From positions 1,426,001-1,490,000 of the forward strand of contig CBDCQE010000001.1 in the NCBI GenBank assembly GCA_965220505.1: DNA of 64,000 nt. The letters run 5' to 3'. Below are positions 34,582 to 42,968 of this stretch, one piece after another (position 1 is the first letter of the stretch; every line of letters starts with the position of its first letter). The DNA is from Bin87 sp965220505 (GTDB lineage: Bacteria; Chloroflexota; Dehalococcoidia; Lucifugimonadales; UBA3495). The translations under genes and the position numbers were made by a program. The notes under the pieces were generated by a model. That model did not search any database. It was not told the origin of the DNA and saw nothing but the letters and a program-made list of their open reading frames with translations.

Positions 34582-35580
34582 TTAGCGGGATGGAAAACGG
34601 GCGGCGAGGACGTCCGCGACCAGTCGCGCGGCCACCTGTGCGGTCAGGTCAGACAGGTCGTAGGGCGGCGCAACCTCCACCACGTCGAACGCCACCAGGT
34701 TGGACCGCGCTACCAGCGCGGTCAGGCAACGTCGGCATTCCTCATAATACAGCCCGCCCACCTCCGGGGTTCCGGTGCCGGGCGCCTGGGTCGGGTCAAG
34801 CACGTCCACGTCGAAGGTGATGTACAGATTTGACCCGACGGGCAGGCTCTCGGCCACGGCCTCCGGGCCTGCTTCGCGGAACTGGCGGGTGGTAACTATC
34901 GTGTTCCCGTGGGCCACGGCCTCCTCATACGGAGCCCGACGCACGCTGCGGATGCCCACCGACGATATGGAACCCACGTGCTCCAACTCGTGGCACCGGC
35001 GGATTGGGCTGCCGTGGGTCAGCAAAGATCCATGGTAATCGTGGGTGTAGTCCAGGTGCGCGTCGAAGTGCACGATGTCCAATGGAGCAAATCGGCCAAG
35101 TCCGGCCACCGCTGGGAAGGTGATGGCGTGATCGCCTCCAAGGATCACGGGCAACGCCCCACGCTCGGCGATCTGCGCCACCACACCGGCCAGCCGCTCG
35201 AAATTATGCACCACCTCGGAGGGATTCACCGTCACATTGCCGCAATCCACCATGGTGATGCCGCGTAGGAGTTCATCACCCGCGTCGGCGTCGAAGAATC
35301 CCTCCGCGTCTTTTCCCTGACCGTAGGGATCAAGGTAAGAATAAGCCCGTGGCGCGTCCCGAAGGGCGTCGGGGCCGTAGCGGGCCCCCGGGCGTCCGAA
35401 GGTTCCCTGGTCGAAGGGCATGCCCACGAAAGCGATATCCGCATCCAGCTGATCGATGTCGGTACAACGGGGCGACCGGAACATGGTTCGCGGCCTGCGG
35501 TCCAGCGGAGGGACATCGCCGGGCGACGCATCGGGCAGGTATTGTGGTCCGATGTTGAAGTTAGAATTGAAGTAGGTCAT
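34582..35580 (-). CDS. speB: Agmatinase-family ureohydrolase
   Basis: A 332-residue arginase/agmatinase-fold enzyme. Manganese motifs are GGDHAIT, DAHLDYTHD and FDVDVLDPTQAPGTGTPE. The last, with the PGTGTPE context, is typical of agmatinases and related guanidinohydrolases. It would convert agmatine to putrescine and urea, although guanidino-acid substrates are also possible. The ATG at 35580 is used; the frame is open two codons further. No strong ribosome site is visible. No arginine decarboxylase is in the window. Confidence 0.88.
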   Translation of the reverse strand: MTYFNSNFNIGPQYLPDASPGDVPPLDRRPRTMFRSPRCTDIDQLDADIAFVGMPFDQGTFGRPGARYGPDALRDAPRAYSYLDPYGQGKDAEGFFDADAGDELLRGITMVDCGNVTVNPSEVVHNFERLAGVVAQIAERGALPVILGGDHAITFPAVAGLGRFAPLDIVHFDAHLDYTHDYHGSLLTHGSPIRRCHELEHVGSISSVGIRSVRRAPYEEAVAHGNTIVTTRQFREAGPEAVAESLPVGSNLYITFDVDVLDPTQAPGTGTPEVGGLYYEECRRCLTALVARSNLVAFDVVEVAPPYDLSDLTAQVAARLVADVLAARFPSR

Positions 35581-35607
35581 ACACACCGAATAAGCGGGAA
35601 GTAGCGA

Positions 35608-35976
35608 TCAAGGAAGTTTAGCAATGGTTACGCGCCCTCCGGGAACCATTGCCGCGGTAAGCAAATAGCCCGCTAGTAGGCGTGCGCCAACAAGGGTTTC
35701 AGATTCGGATATCAGAACTGGGATCGCTCTAACCTCATCGTCCCAGAATACGGCGGCGTAACAAAAATCGTGTCGCTGTTGGTTGCCCAATACCAGTGGC
35801 CTTGACCCTTCTATGGGCAGGCCCATCTGGCTAATGGCTCCCCGGGGCATCATCAGATATTGGGAAAACCCGGTGTCAATCACTGCGTCGAATCGATGTG
35901 CTGTCCGCCGATCATAGGCAACCACTTCTACAGAGATGACAGCCTCGTAGATATCGTTCACGCGCCCGCTGATCAT
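35608..35976 (-). CDS. Retropepsin-like clan AA aspartic protease, module copy 2
   Basis: A 122-residue protein with intact catalytic AVIDTGFSQYLMMP and the C-terminal LVGARLLAGY, so it is the best candidate for an active protease among the three copies. The N-terminus MISGRVNDIYEAVISVEVV matches the start region of copy 3. Its ATG overlaps the TGA of the partner gene by four bases. Substrates are unknown; the family has been noted mainly from genome surveys. Confidence 0.8.
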   Translation of the reverse strand: MISGRVNDIYEAVISVEVVAYDRRTAHRFDAVIDTGFSQYLMMPRGAISQMGLPIEGSRPLVLGNQQRHDFCYAAVFWDDEVRAIPVLISESETLVGARLLAGYLLTAAMVPGGRVTIAKLP

Positions 35977-36239
35977 CCAATTCTTATCCGCTTGCCATGC
36001 AAGATGGTCTCATCGTCAAACCCGACGCGAAAGACGATCATCTCCCCATCGGGCTGCCGGTCACGCAAGTGGACAGTAGCAACAATCAGCTCATCGTCCA
36101 CTTCGTAGTCATGCGACTTGGCGTCGATGACGATGAACTTGCCATTCTCCGCCGGCTCTAACTGGTCGCGAAGTTCCGCGTTGTAGAACTCTTCGGCCTG
36201 CAACGAAGCGGCAGTGCGGTTGTTGTCAGTCGCCGCCAT
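35973..36239 (-). CDS. Small partner protein of clan AA protease, module copy 2
   Basis: An 88-residue protein with the core NGKFIVIDAKSHDYEVDDE, equivalent to HKGKVVVIDVKSGDYEIAD in copy 1. The upstream helix AEEFYNAELRDQLEP matches AEAFYETELLPKLLP of copy 3. GGAGG lies five bases before the ATG at 36239. It is first in the pair, with a 4-base overlap to the protease gene. No DNA-binding motif is apparent. Function unknown. Confidence 0.75.
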   Translation of the reverse strand: MAATDNNRTAASLQAEEFYNAELRDQLEPAENGKFIVIDAKSHDYEVDDELIVATVHLRDRQPDGEMIVFRVGFDDETILHGKRIRIG

Positions 36240-36295
36240 GATTCCTCCACGATATGCAGCCAAAACCGTTCCGGCGATTGCTGCTGCGCTTTTTG

Positions 36296-36324
36296 ATTAT
36301 ACTTGACCGCAGCCGAAGTGAAAA
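36296..36324 (-). promoter_or_regulatory. Promoter for module copy 2
   Basis: On the minus strand TTTTCA (36319-36324), a 17-base spacer and a perfect TATAAT (36296-36301), 57 bases before the start at 36239. It gives module 2 its own transcription unit. Confidence 0.5.
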
Positions 36325-36336
36325 AAGGAGATTGCC

Positions 36337-37107
36337 ATGGCACGGCTCGAGGACTACCAGAACCGGTTCCAGTTTGCGAAATTCGAGCGCGAGGACGGCA
36401 TACTGCAGATGACGCTCCACAGCGACGGAGACACGCTGCAATGGGGCGCCGGCCCGCACACCGAGTTGCCGGAGGTATTTCACACCATCGGGACCGATCC
36501 GGAGAACAAGGTGATCATCATGACCGGCGCCGGAGACGGGTTCACCGGACCGGCCGGCAGCAGCGACACGGTGCCGCGGCGCACACCGGAGCAGTGGGAC
36601 GCCACCTACTGGGAAGGCAAGCATCTGCTGGGCAATTTGCTCAACATCGAGGTGCCGATCATCGCCGCCATCAACGGCCCGGCGTTGCGGCATTCGGAAC
36701 TGCCCCTGCTCAGCGACATCGTACTGGCTGCGCCGCACACCACGTTCCAGGACTCCGGCCACTTCATGAGCGGGCTGACGCCGGGTGACGGGATGCACAT
36801 CATCTACCCGCTGCTGCTTGGCATCAACCGCGGACGCTATTTCCTGCTGACCGGTCAGATGCTTGACGCGGCCAAAGCGCAGGAATTCGGCCTGGTCGCG
36901 GAGGTGTTGCCCACGGACGAACTGCTGCCCCGCGCCTGGGAGCTGGCACGGCAACTGGCGCAGCAACCGCGCCTGGTGCTGCGATATTCGCGTGTGCTGC
37001 TGACGCATCAGTTGAAAGGCGTCCTGCACGACATACTGGGCTATGGCCTGGCGTTGGAAGGCCTCGGGTCCGCTCAGGACTACCTGGACCGGGGGCAGGG
37101 CCGCTGA
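36337..37107 (+). CDS. Crotonase-fold hydrolase, 6-oxocamphor-hydrolase-like
   Basis: A 256-residue enoyl-CoA hydratase/isomerase-fold protein. The paired Glu residues of a hydratase are not seen at the usual places. Instead W36, H41, H119, H142 and D151 occur with the same spacings that I recall for 6-oxocamphor hydrolase (W40, H45, H122, H145, D154), a beta-diketone retro-Claisenase. Context motifs are LQWGAGPHTE, ALRHSELPLL and DSGHFMSGLTPGDGMH. A C-C bond-cleaving role on a cyclic diketone is therefore plausible. AAAGGAG supports the ATG. It stands alone between two protease modules. Confidence 0.8.
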   Translation: MARLEDYQNRFQFAKFEREDGILQMTLHSDGDTLQWGAGPHTELPEVFHTIGTDPENKVIIMTGAGDGFTGPAGSSDTVPRRTPEQWDATYWEGKHLLGNLLNIEVPIIAAINGPALRHSELPLLSDIVLAAPHTTFQDSGHFMSGLTPGDGMHIIYPLLLGINRGRYFLLTGQMLDAAKAQEFGLVAEVLPTDELLPRAWELARQLAQQPRLVLRYSRVLLTHQLKGVLHDILGYGLALEGLGSAQDYLDRGQGR

Positions 37108-37117
37108 GCGGCGCTTT

Positions 37118-37489
37118 TCAAAGGGCCGCCAACTCGGTGATGGCGACGATTCCGCCGGGGGTCATATCGATCAGCACGCGGCTCCCGGCGAGCAAGTCGG
37201 CGCTGGCTAGGTACGAATAATCGGACTCCAGCACCCTGACCGTCTTGAAACCGCGGTGCCACATCACTTCCCCGTCGTAATAGGTGAACCGCGCTTCCTG
37301 CTCGTTAGCCAATCTGAATGTCAACCTCCCCGCCGGAACCAATCCGATCTGCCTGATGACAGTTTGGGGTAGGAGCAAGTCTGCTCCCTGAAACCCGGTA
37401 TCGATTATGACTTCCAGCGTGAGATCGTAGTCGCGCATTTAAACCGGAATTACTGCCTCACAGTACTCGTTAACTCGGCCGGTGATCAC
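37118..37489 (-). pseudogene. Retropepsin-like clan AA protease, module copy 3, interrupted by a stop codon
   Basis: Translation from the GTG at 37489 gives MITGRVNEYCEAVIPV, matching the N-terminus of copy 2 (MISGRVNDIYEAVISV). It then meets TAA at about 37441-37439, followed at once by an in-frame ATG at 37438. The rest reads MRDYDLTLEVIIDTGFQG and continues 106 residues with catalytic DTG and LLAGSRVLID intact. The GTG overlaps the partner's TGA by four bases, as in the other modules. So the original start is preserved but the frame has a nonsense codon; reinitiation at the ATG could still make a truncated protein lacking the first strand. Confidence 0.75.
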
Positions 37490-37767
37490 GCTTCTATTTC
37501 CCTGATTCTTCCGCCTCCCAATGAGCCAACCGTCCGATATCCGATTCGGAACGCATAACCGTAAGAACCCGGATGCTGCTCTTTGAGTTTTGAGTCGGCC
37601 TCGGTTAAGTTAACGCCGATGGCGTAGTCGCGTGATACCAAGTCCAGAACAAGCACTTTACCCTTTTGGGTGGGCAGCAGTTTAGGCAGTAATTCCGTTT
37701 CGTAGAACGCTTCGGCAGCGGCCCATCCATCTGTCTTCACGGGTCCGGCGTGCTCGGCTTTGGTCAT
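37486..37767 (-). CDS. Small partner protein of clan AA protease, module copy 3
   Basis: A 93-residue protein with core QKGKVLVLDLVSRDYAIGV and a charged tail (ADSKLKEQHPGSYGYAFRIGYR) equivalent to ADSKLRKRRP in copy 1. GGGGAGG eight bases before the ATG is a strong ribosome site. It is the first gene of the third module, whose protease carries an internal stop. It remains intact, as an antitoxin might after loss of its toxin, but that comparison is speculative. Confidence 0.75.
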   Translation of the reverse strand: MTKAEHAGPVKTDGWAAAEAFYETELLPKLLPTQKGKVLVLDLVSRDYAIGVNLTEADSKLKEQHPGSYGYAFRIGYRTVGSLGGGRIREIEA

Positions 37768-37809
37768 GTTCTGTCCTCCCCTGAGGTTGTGGTTCCATTG
37801 TAACCGGGT

Positions 37810-39111
37810 TCAGGCTGCAACGGTTGTTCCCCTGAACTCTTTGCGCGGAGGCACAGCTGTCAACATGAGCACGGCGGTACAAGCGTAGATGCCCAACAGC
37901 GTCCACCACGCCACCACGTAAGACCCTGAATAGTCGTGCAAATAACCCACGAGCGGCGCGCCCACGCCTGCGGACAGGAGATTGACCGGCATGACGATGC
38001 CCCGGATGGTTCCCAGGAAAGCGCGGCCGTAGTAGGCGGCGAAGATGTAGCTGTGGACGATCATTCCCACGCCAACAGAACATCCAAAGACGATCGTGGA
38101 CAGGAACATCAACTCCACCGACGACACGTAAATCATCAGGACAATGGCCACGATGAAACCTGAGAAGGATGCGGCGGCCAGGAACCGTATCGGGATGTGG
38201 TCGGCCAGCCAGCCAGCCACCAGGGAGGTGGCCGCAGCTCCGCCGGCGTCAGCCGCAAACGACCAGGAAACCGTCAGCGGGTCGTAGCCATGCTCCACGA
38301 AGTAGGGGATGCGGTGAAAGCTCGCGCCTCCCTGGGCCACGCCGGCCAGTGCGAACACTGCCATCAGCTTCCACATGGTTCTGGTGCGAAATGCCTCGCG
38401 AACCGTCCAAATCATCTCCGGTTCAGGCTGCCGGTTCCCGGCCGGCCCGGCCTCCGACTCTGCCATTTCCTCCGGAGGGTCACCGTCCACCCGCAGGCCC
38501 ATGTCCTCGGGCTGGCGCCGCAGGAACAGCGCTGCGGCCGGAGCAGAGATAACCAGGAAAATCAGCGCCAGGATGCGCCAGGTGCCCCGCCATCCGTAGT
38601 CATCGATCAGCCATTGGGTCACCGGCAGGAAAACGATGCCGCCAATGCCCAGCCCGGCGCCGGCCAGGGCAAGGGCCCGCCCGCGTCGCCGGACAAACCA
38701 CTTCGCCACGGGCACCGATGTCACAATGCCGTTGGGCGCGGCCAGGCCGGACGCTCCGATGAGGCCGAAAAAGAGGATGAACTGCCAAGCGTGGTTGCTG
38801 AAGCTGACCAGGAGCAGGCATCCGCAGATCACTATCGCGGAAACCGGGATGTAGGCCCGGGGTCCGTAGCGGTCGATCAACCAGCCCACGGCAAAGCTGA
38901 AAACGCCGGTCGCCAGTCGACGGGTGGTTTGCATCCACCCGAACGTGGCACGGGACAGCGCCAGATCCCGCTGCATGGGCAGGACGAAAAGGCCGTAGTT
39001 CAGGGTCCCCGTCCCCATCGTCGAGAAGTTGACGGCAAACATGGCGGCGACGATGACCCACCCGTAGAAGATTCGCCTTTGTCCTGTTGGATGTTCGGGT
39101 CCAGAGGCCAT
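37810..39111 (-). CDS. MFS permease (OFA/monocarboxylate-like, paralogue)
   Basis: A 433-residue, 12-helix permease. It begins RRIFYGWVIVAAMFAVNF, and the central loop has LRRQPEDMGLRVDGDPPEE, paralleling the permease at 8531-10009. Motif A is WLIDRYGPRAYI. The likely substrate is a carboxylate. The ATG follows a terminator-like hairpin by about 14 bases and has no Shine-Dalgarno, so it may be translated leaderless or from a later start. Confidence 0.85.
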   Translation of the reverse strand: MASGPEHPTGQRRIFYGWVIVAAMFAVNFSTMGTGTLNYGLFVLPMQRDLALSRATFGWMQTTRRLATGVFSFAVGWLIDRYGPRAYIPVSAIVICGCLLLVSFSNHAWQFILFFGLIGASGLAAPNGIVTSVPVAKWFVRRRGRALALAGAGLGIGGIVFLPVTQWLIDDYGWRGTWRILALIFLVISAPAAALFLRRQPEDMGLRVDGDPPEEMAESEAGPAGNRQPEPEMIWTVREAFRTRTMWKLMAVFALAGVAQGGASFHRIPYFVEHGYDPLTVSWSFAADAGGAAATSLVAGWLADHIPIRFLAAASFSGFIVAIVLMIYVSSVELMFLSTIVFGCSVGVGMIVHSYIFAAYYGRAFLGTIRGIVMPVNLLSAGVGAPLVGYLHDYSGSYVVAWWTLLGIYACTAVLMLTAVPPRKEFRGTTVAA

Positions 39112-39125
39112 TAGACAGAAAGATA

Positions 39126-39147
39126 GGGGCGAATGACTATTCGCCCC
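39126..39147 (-). terminator. Rho-independent terminator of the MBL-fold gene
   Basis: Minus-strand stem GGGGCGAAT/ATTCGCCCC (9 bp, 4-base loop) followed by TATCTTTCTGTCT, 44 bases after the MBL gene stop and just before the MFS start. Confidence 0.6.
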
Positions 39148-39190
39148 CTACGCGTTAAAGCGTCGACAATGATTTGGCGGAGCGATTCGA

Positions 39191-40027
39191 TCAGATGGCC
39201 TGCCAGTAGCGTCGGCCCTGCAGGCGTACGATTTTCCCGAATCCGGGCGCAGGGAGGTGCACGGCAGCCACCGGTATGCCTTCGCTCTCCAGCTGGTCCA
39301 GCACCGCTTGCCGGGTCGCAATGGCCTGTTCCGGAATGATGTCGGCGCGGGATGCCCAGTGGGTCTGCTGGATTTGAGAGGTGTTGTGCAGCACGTCGCC
39401 CAGGACCAGAGCGCGTTCGCCGCCGGAGTTGATCATAATGCTCATGTGCCCCGGGGTATGGCCGGGGGTGGGCAACGTGGTGAGCTCTCCGGTGATGCTG
39501 AACTCGCCTTCCATCAGCTCCACCAGCCCCATGTCCACCAGCGGCCACACGCAATCGGGAGCGTTGGGGTAACGATCGGGCTGCAAGGCAGGGTCGTGGC
39601 TGGCGTCCAGATCGACCTTGCTGAAGTAGTACCTGGCGTTCGGGAATGTTGGTTTCAGGTTCCCGCCGTCGTCGCGGACGGTGTTCCAGCCGACGTGGTC
39701 GCGGTGCAGGTGGGTCATGACCACCGCATCGATGTCTTCCGGTGACAGACCGTTGCGGGACATGTCGTCAAGCAGTTCGCCCCAGGGAGTCTCCGGAGTG
39801 TCCTTGGCTCCCAGTCCCGTGTCTATGGCAATGTTCCTGCCTTCCGAGCGAACCAGAAAGCACGCCAGGTTGAAACTGACCTTGCGGTCAGGCGTCAGAT
39901 GGTCGTGGAAAGGTTCCCAGTCCGATGCCGGGATGTCCGGGAAGAAGTTGCAAATGTCAAACTCCAGGAGACCGTCCGACAACGACGCGATCTCCACGTT
40001 GCCGATAGTAATCTTGCTGGCAGCCAT
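39191..40027 (-). CDS. MBL-fold metallohydrolase
   Basis: A 278-residue metallo-beta-lactamase-fold hydrolase. THLHRDHVGW is the HxHxDH motif, TPGHTPGHMS supplies the next His, and LVLGDVLHN the bridging Asp. The length and ACFLVRSEGRNIAIDTG entry are typical of quorum-quenching-lactonase-like and alkyl-sulfatase-like subfamilies. GGAGGG seven bases upstream supports the ATG at 40027 rather than the longer frame. The substrate may be a lactone or ester; not determined. Confidence 0.87.
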   Translation of the reverse strand: MAASKITIGNVEIASLSDGLLEFDICNFFPDIPASDWEPFHDHLTPDRKVSFNLACFLVRSEGRNIAIDTGLGAKDTPETPWGELLDDMSRNGLSPEDIDAVVMTHLHRDHVGWNTVRDDGGNLKPTFPNARYYFSKVDLDASHDPALQPDRYPNAPDCVWPLVDMGLVELMEGEFSITGELTTLPTPGHTPGHMSIMINSGGERALVLGDVLHNTSQIQQTHWASRADIIPEQAIATRQAVLDQLESEGIPVAAVHLPAPGFGKIVRLQGRRYWQAI

Positions 40028-40055
40028 AGTCCCTCCAGATGCCGTAGATTGGCGC

Positions 40056-40064
40056 ATTCTACCA
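40056..40064 (-). promoter_or_regulatory. Extended -10 promoter candidate
   Basis: TGGTAGAAT on the minus strand, 29 bp before the MBL-fold ATG. Confidence 0.4.
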
Positions 40065-40290
40065 CTGGCATTCCTTCGCCACTCGGCGCGGCGTGGAGCC
40101 AATCTCTGTCCGGGCTGTTCCCACAAGTTGACCGGCTCCGCAATTGTGGTGGGCCGATGTAGCCATTGTGGGATTGGTGCTCCGGCGTCGCGGCGAGTTT
40201 CGCCCGTTTACGACTACACCGGCGTTTGCTGACACTAGCCGATGGACGCGGGCAATCGACGGATGATACACCGGACGCAGGTTGCCACCT

Positions 40291-41607
40291 ATGAACATTA
40301 ACGACCTACCCGAAGCCCACGCCGGCCAAAAACCGCAGGGGGTTGACCCGCGCGATCCTCTGCAGCCCATCACGGAAAAGCAACTAGCACGCCTTTGGCA
40401 GCGCAGAGCGGCGCGGAGCCGAGCGCTTCGAACCGAACACGGAAACCGGATCCGTGTGCTCTATCCGGGGCGCCCAGGGGTTACGGCGGGGCCAGATTTT
40501 CGCAATGCCCTGCTGCTGGTGGAAGACCAGGGCCTCGTGCAGGGTGATGTAGAAGTCCATCTGCGTCGGCGCGATTGGCGATCCCATGGCCACCACGAGG
40601 ACCCCAACTACAACGGGGTGGCGTTGCACGTCGCCCTGGAGACCGCCGGACCGGATTCGGATACGGCCAGCGGTCGCAACCCCCCGCTGGTTAGCCTGCG
40701 CGGTATGCTCGATAATCCGTCACTCGAGGATTCGCCGGAGCACGTGAGGGATCACCTCTGGTTGTTGCTGGAAGGGCAGGGCTACAGGCGGCCCGACACG
40801 GCGGAGCGGATGGCCGCACTGCTCAACCGAGCCGGGGACGAGCGCTTCCTGGGCAAGAGCCGTGCGCTGCAACGTCTGATGTCGGAGCAATCGCCGGCGC
40901 AAACGTTATGGGAATCCATTTGCGAGGCGCTGGGTTATCGACACAACCAGCACGGATTCCTGCAATTGGCGCTCGCCGCCCCGATCTGCCGGTTGGAAGA
41001 CATGGCGCGTCGTACACCCGAAAGCGCTCGCACCGCCGCGTTGACTGCCGTGCTTCTCGAATTGGCCGGGTTCGACTACCGCGGACCTCCGGAAAGTCTG
41101 GACAGCATCCGCAGGGAGTTGGGAATACCGCTGGACGCCACCCAGTGGAAGCTGTTCCGGGTGCGCCCATCAAACCATCCCCGCCGCCGGGTGGAAGGGG
41201 CCGCCGGGTTGTTGGCCCGGTTCGGTGATGTGGGATTGCTCAACGGCCTGGCGCGTGTTGCCGCCGCAGGCAATCCGTCGTCGTTGACCGCAGCGCTGAG
41301 TATCGGAAGCAGCGCCGGTGGTGGAACCGCTCTGATCGGCTCCGGTCGTGCCAGGGATATCGCCGTCAACGCGGTACTGCCGTTCCTGCACGGATTGGCC
41401 ACGCTTACCGGCCACGCACGAGGGTCGGGGGCGATGTTGGAACTGTACCGGAAGTACGGCAAGCTCGCGGAGAACGAAGTCACCCGAGAACTGGAATCGG
41501 CGTTGCAACCTCGAGAATGGGGGCGGGTGGCGCGCACCGCCCGACAGCAACAGGGGTTGATCCACCTGCAACGCCTGCTGGCGGGAGTCTCCAACTCACA
41601 ACGCTAG
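40291..41607 (+). CDS. DUF2851-family protein
   Basis: A 438-residue protein matching the DUF2851 pattern: VLYPGRPGVTAGPDFRNALL, then QGDVEVHLRRRDWRSHGHH and DPNYNGVALHVAL near residues 55-115. The clustered D, E and H residues look like a metal or nuclease-type active site, but I cannot assign a reaction. The ATG at 40291 is used though no clear ribosome site precedes it; the frame extends three codons upstream as TTG. It diverges from the MBL gene and converges with the cupin set. Confidence 0.75.
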   Translation: MNINDLPEAHAGQKPQGVDPRDPLQPITEKQLARLWQRRAARSRALRTEHGNRIRVLYPGRPGVTAGPDFRNALLLVEDQGLVQGDVEVHLRRRDWRSHGHHEDPNYNGVALHVALETAGPDSDTASGRNPPLVSLRGMLDNPSLEDSPEHVRDHLWLLLEGQGYRRPDTAERMAALLNRAGDERFLGKSRALQRLMSEQSPAQTLWESICEALGYRHNQHGFLQLALAAPICRLEDMARRTPESARTAALTAVLLELAGFDYRGPPESLDSIRRELGIPLDATQWKLFRVRPSNHPRRRVEGAAGLLARFGDVGLLNGLARVAAAGNPSSLTAALSIGSSAGGGTALIGSGRARDIAVNAVLPFLHGLATLTGHARGSGAMLELYRKYGKLAENEVTRELESALQPREWGRVARTARQQQGLIHLQRLLAGVSNSQR

Positions 41608-41608
41608 C

Positions 41609-41631
41609 GGGGGCGACGTGACGTCACCCCC
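41609..41631. terminator. Hairpin between convergent genes
   Basis: GGGG and GACGT pair with ACGTC and CCCC directly after the DUF2851 stop. No U-tract is present, so this is a weak terminator candidate. Confidence 0.35.
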
Positions 41632-41662
41632 GGCGGCTGCGACTCTGCTTTGCCGGGTCAGG

Positions 41663-41995
41663 TTATTTCAGAGGTACCGCCAGCGAAACCCGGGGTTCCT
41701 CGCCGACGTTGCGAATGATGTGCCCGTGGCCGGTCAAGTCCTCGGCGACCAGGACGTCGCCGGGGCCGAACTGGCGCTTGGCGCCGCTGGCGACCTCGAT
41801 CTCGGCGCCGCCGGACAGGAACACCACGTACTGGTGCCGGGGCGCGGTGTGGTAGTCCTGCCACCACCCGGGCGGACGTTGCCCGACCGTAAAGTCCCCG
41901 GGTCCGACGTCATTGGCAATGTCGGCAAACTGGTCGGTGGTGAGGTCCTCGAAGTGGGACTCGCCGTCGTCACCGGCGTATATGCGGACGATCAT
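41663..41995 (-). CDS. Single-domain cupin (tandem copy A)
   Basis: A 110-residue small beta-barrel protein: MIVRIYAGDDGESHFEDL, then HTAPRHQYVVFLSGGAEIEV and FGPGDVLVAEDLTGHGHI, the two cupin motifs. AGGAGGAAT precedes the ATG at 41995. It is closely similar to the next gene upstream and less so to the third; the three form a tandem leftward array with gaps of 25 and 41 bases. Metal-binding His residues are present, but no enzyme activity can be assigned. Confidence 0.82.
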   Translation of the reverse strand: MIVRIYAGDDGESHFEDLTTDQFADIANDVGPGDFTVGQRPPGWWQDYHTAPRHQYVVFLSGGAEIEVASGAKRQFGPGDVLVAEDLTGHGHIIRNVGEEPRVSLAVPLK

Positions 41996-42020
41996 GGCAC
42001 TATTCCTCCTGGCGTCCGGT

Positions 42021-42365
42021 CTAGCCCTCGGCGAGGGGAACGGCCAGGGAGACGCGGAAATCGTCTCCGATGCTGCGGGCAATGTGTCCGTGACCGGTCA
42101 GGTCTTCAGCGACCAGAACGTCCCCGGGGAACATTCTCACTTTGGTTCCGTCAGCAACTTCGAACTCGGCGATGCCGTTGAGATTGACCACGTACTGCCG
42201 TCGCGGGGCGTTATGGTAATCGGAAAAACTGGGGGACTCGCGCCGGTTGACGTTGATGTCGCCGGGACCCACGTTGTTGGCAATCTCGGCGAACTGGTCC
42301 GGCGTGAGTTCCTGGAAATGGCTTTCGCCGTCGTCGCCGGTGTATACGCGAACTATCTGTCCCAT
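42021..42365 (-). CDS. Single-domain cupin (tandem copy B)
   Basis: A 114-residue cupin, MGQIVRVYTGDDGESHFQEL at the start and FPGDVLVAEDLTGHGHIARS near the end. Most of its length aligns to copy A without gaps. The middle (NAPRRQYVVNLNG) is the motif-1 region. AGGAGG is nine bases before the ATG. Copy A's coding region begins 25 bases past its stop, so transcription is shared. Confidence 0.82.
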   Translation of the reverse strand: MGQIVRVYTGDDGESHFQELTPDQFAEIANNVGPGDINVNRRESPSFSDYHNAPRRQYVVNLNGIAEFEVADGTKVRMFPGDVLVAEDLTGHGHIARSIGDDFRVSLAVPLAEG

Positions 42366-42406
42366 TGGGGTAGCCTCCTGTGTGCTGGGGTTAACGGGCT
42401 GTGGGA

Positions 42407-42745
42407 TCAACTTGCCAGGGGGATCACGGCGGTGAGACTGGGAACGTCTCCGACCACGCGGGTGGTGTGGCCCTGGCCGGTGGTGTCTTCCACCAGCCGC
42501 GCGTCTCCCGGGCCGTATCGGAACGTGGTCCCATCGCCGAGGCCGATCTCGATCTCGCCGCGAAGGGAGATGATGTACTGCCGGCGCGGCGCCGGGTGCC
42601 AGTCGATGAAGTGTCCCGGCGGCCATTCCCGAAAATTGATCGACTGAGCCGCCTGCGCGTCTCCCAATTCCGGATGGTCGGCGAGGCTGGTCTCTTCGAT
42701 ATGCGATTGGCCGTCATCGCCGGCATAAAGTCGATAGATCGCCAT
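42407..42745 (-). CDS. Single-domain cupin (tandem copy C)
   Basis: A 112-residue cupin and first gene of the array. It begins MAIYRLYAGDDGQSHIEET and has PAPRRQYIISLRGEIEIGL and YGPGDARLVEDTTGQGHTT, a more diverged version of copies A and B. AGGTG lies five bases before the ATG at 42745. The conserved N-terminal YxGDDGxSH marks all three as one subfamily. Function unknown. Confidence 0.82.
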   Translation of the reverse strand: MAIYRLYAGDDGQSHIEETSLADHPELGDAQAAQSINFREWPPGHFIDWHPAPRRQYIISLRGEIEIGLGDGTTFRYGPGDARLVEDTTGQGHTTRVVGDVPSLTAVIPLAS

Positions 42746-42968
42746 GGGGTCACCTGCTGTAGCGGGCCGGCAAGCCCGGAGTGGGGTCATCTTACCCGTC
42801 GGCGGTTGCGGCGGCAACCGGCGGCAGGAGTCGCCTGTCCGCGGACGCCGCGCTCGCCCAAAACCGCGTTTGACAACTCATGCTGATCTTGTATCCGTGA
42901 TATGCGCTCTGATAGTCTCAAGTGTGTACCAACAGTAGATATGCCGAACGTGAACCGGAGGATAGACA

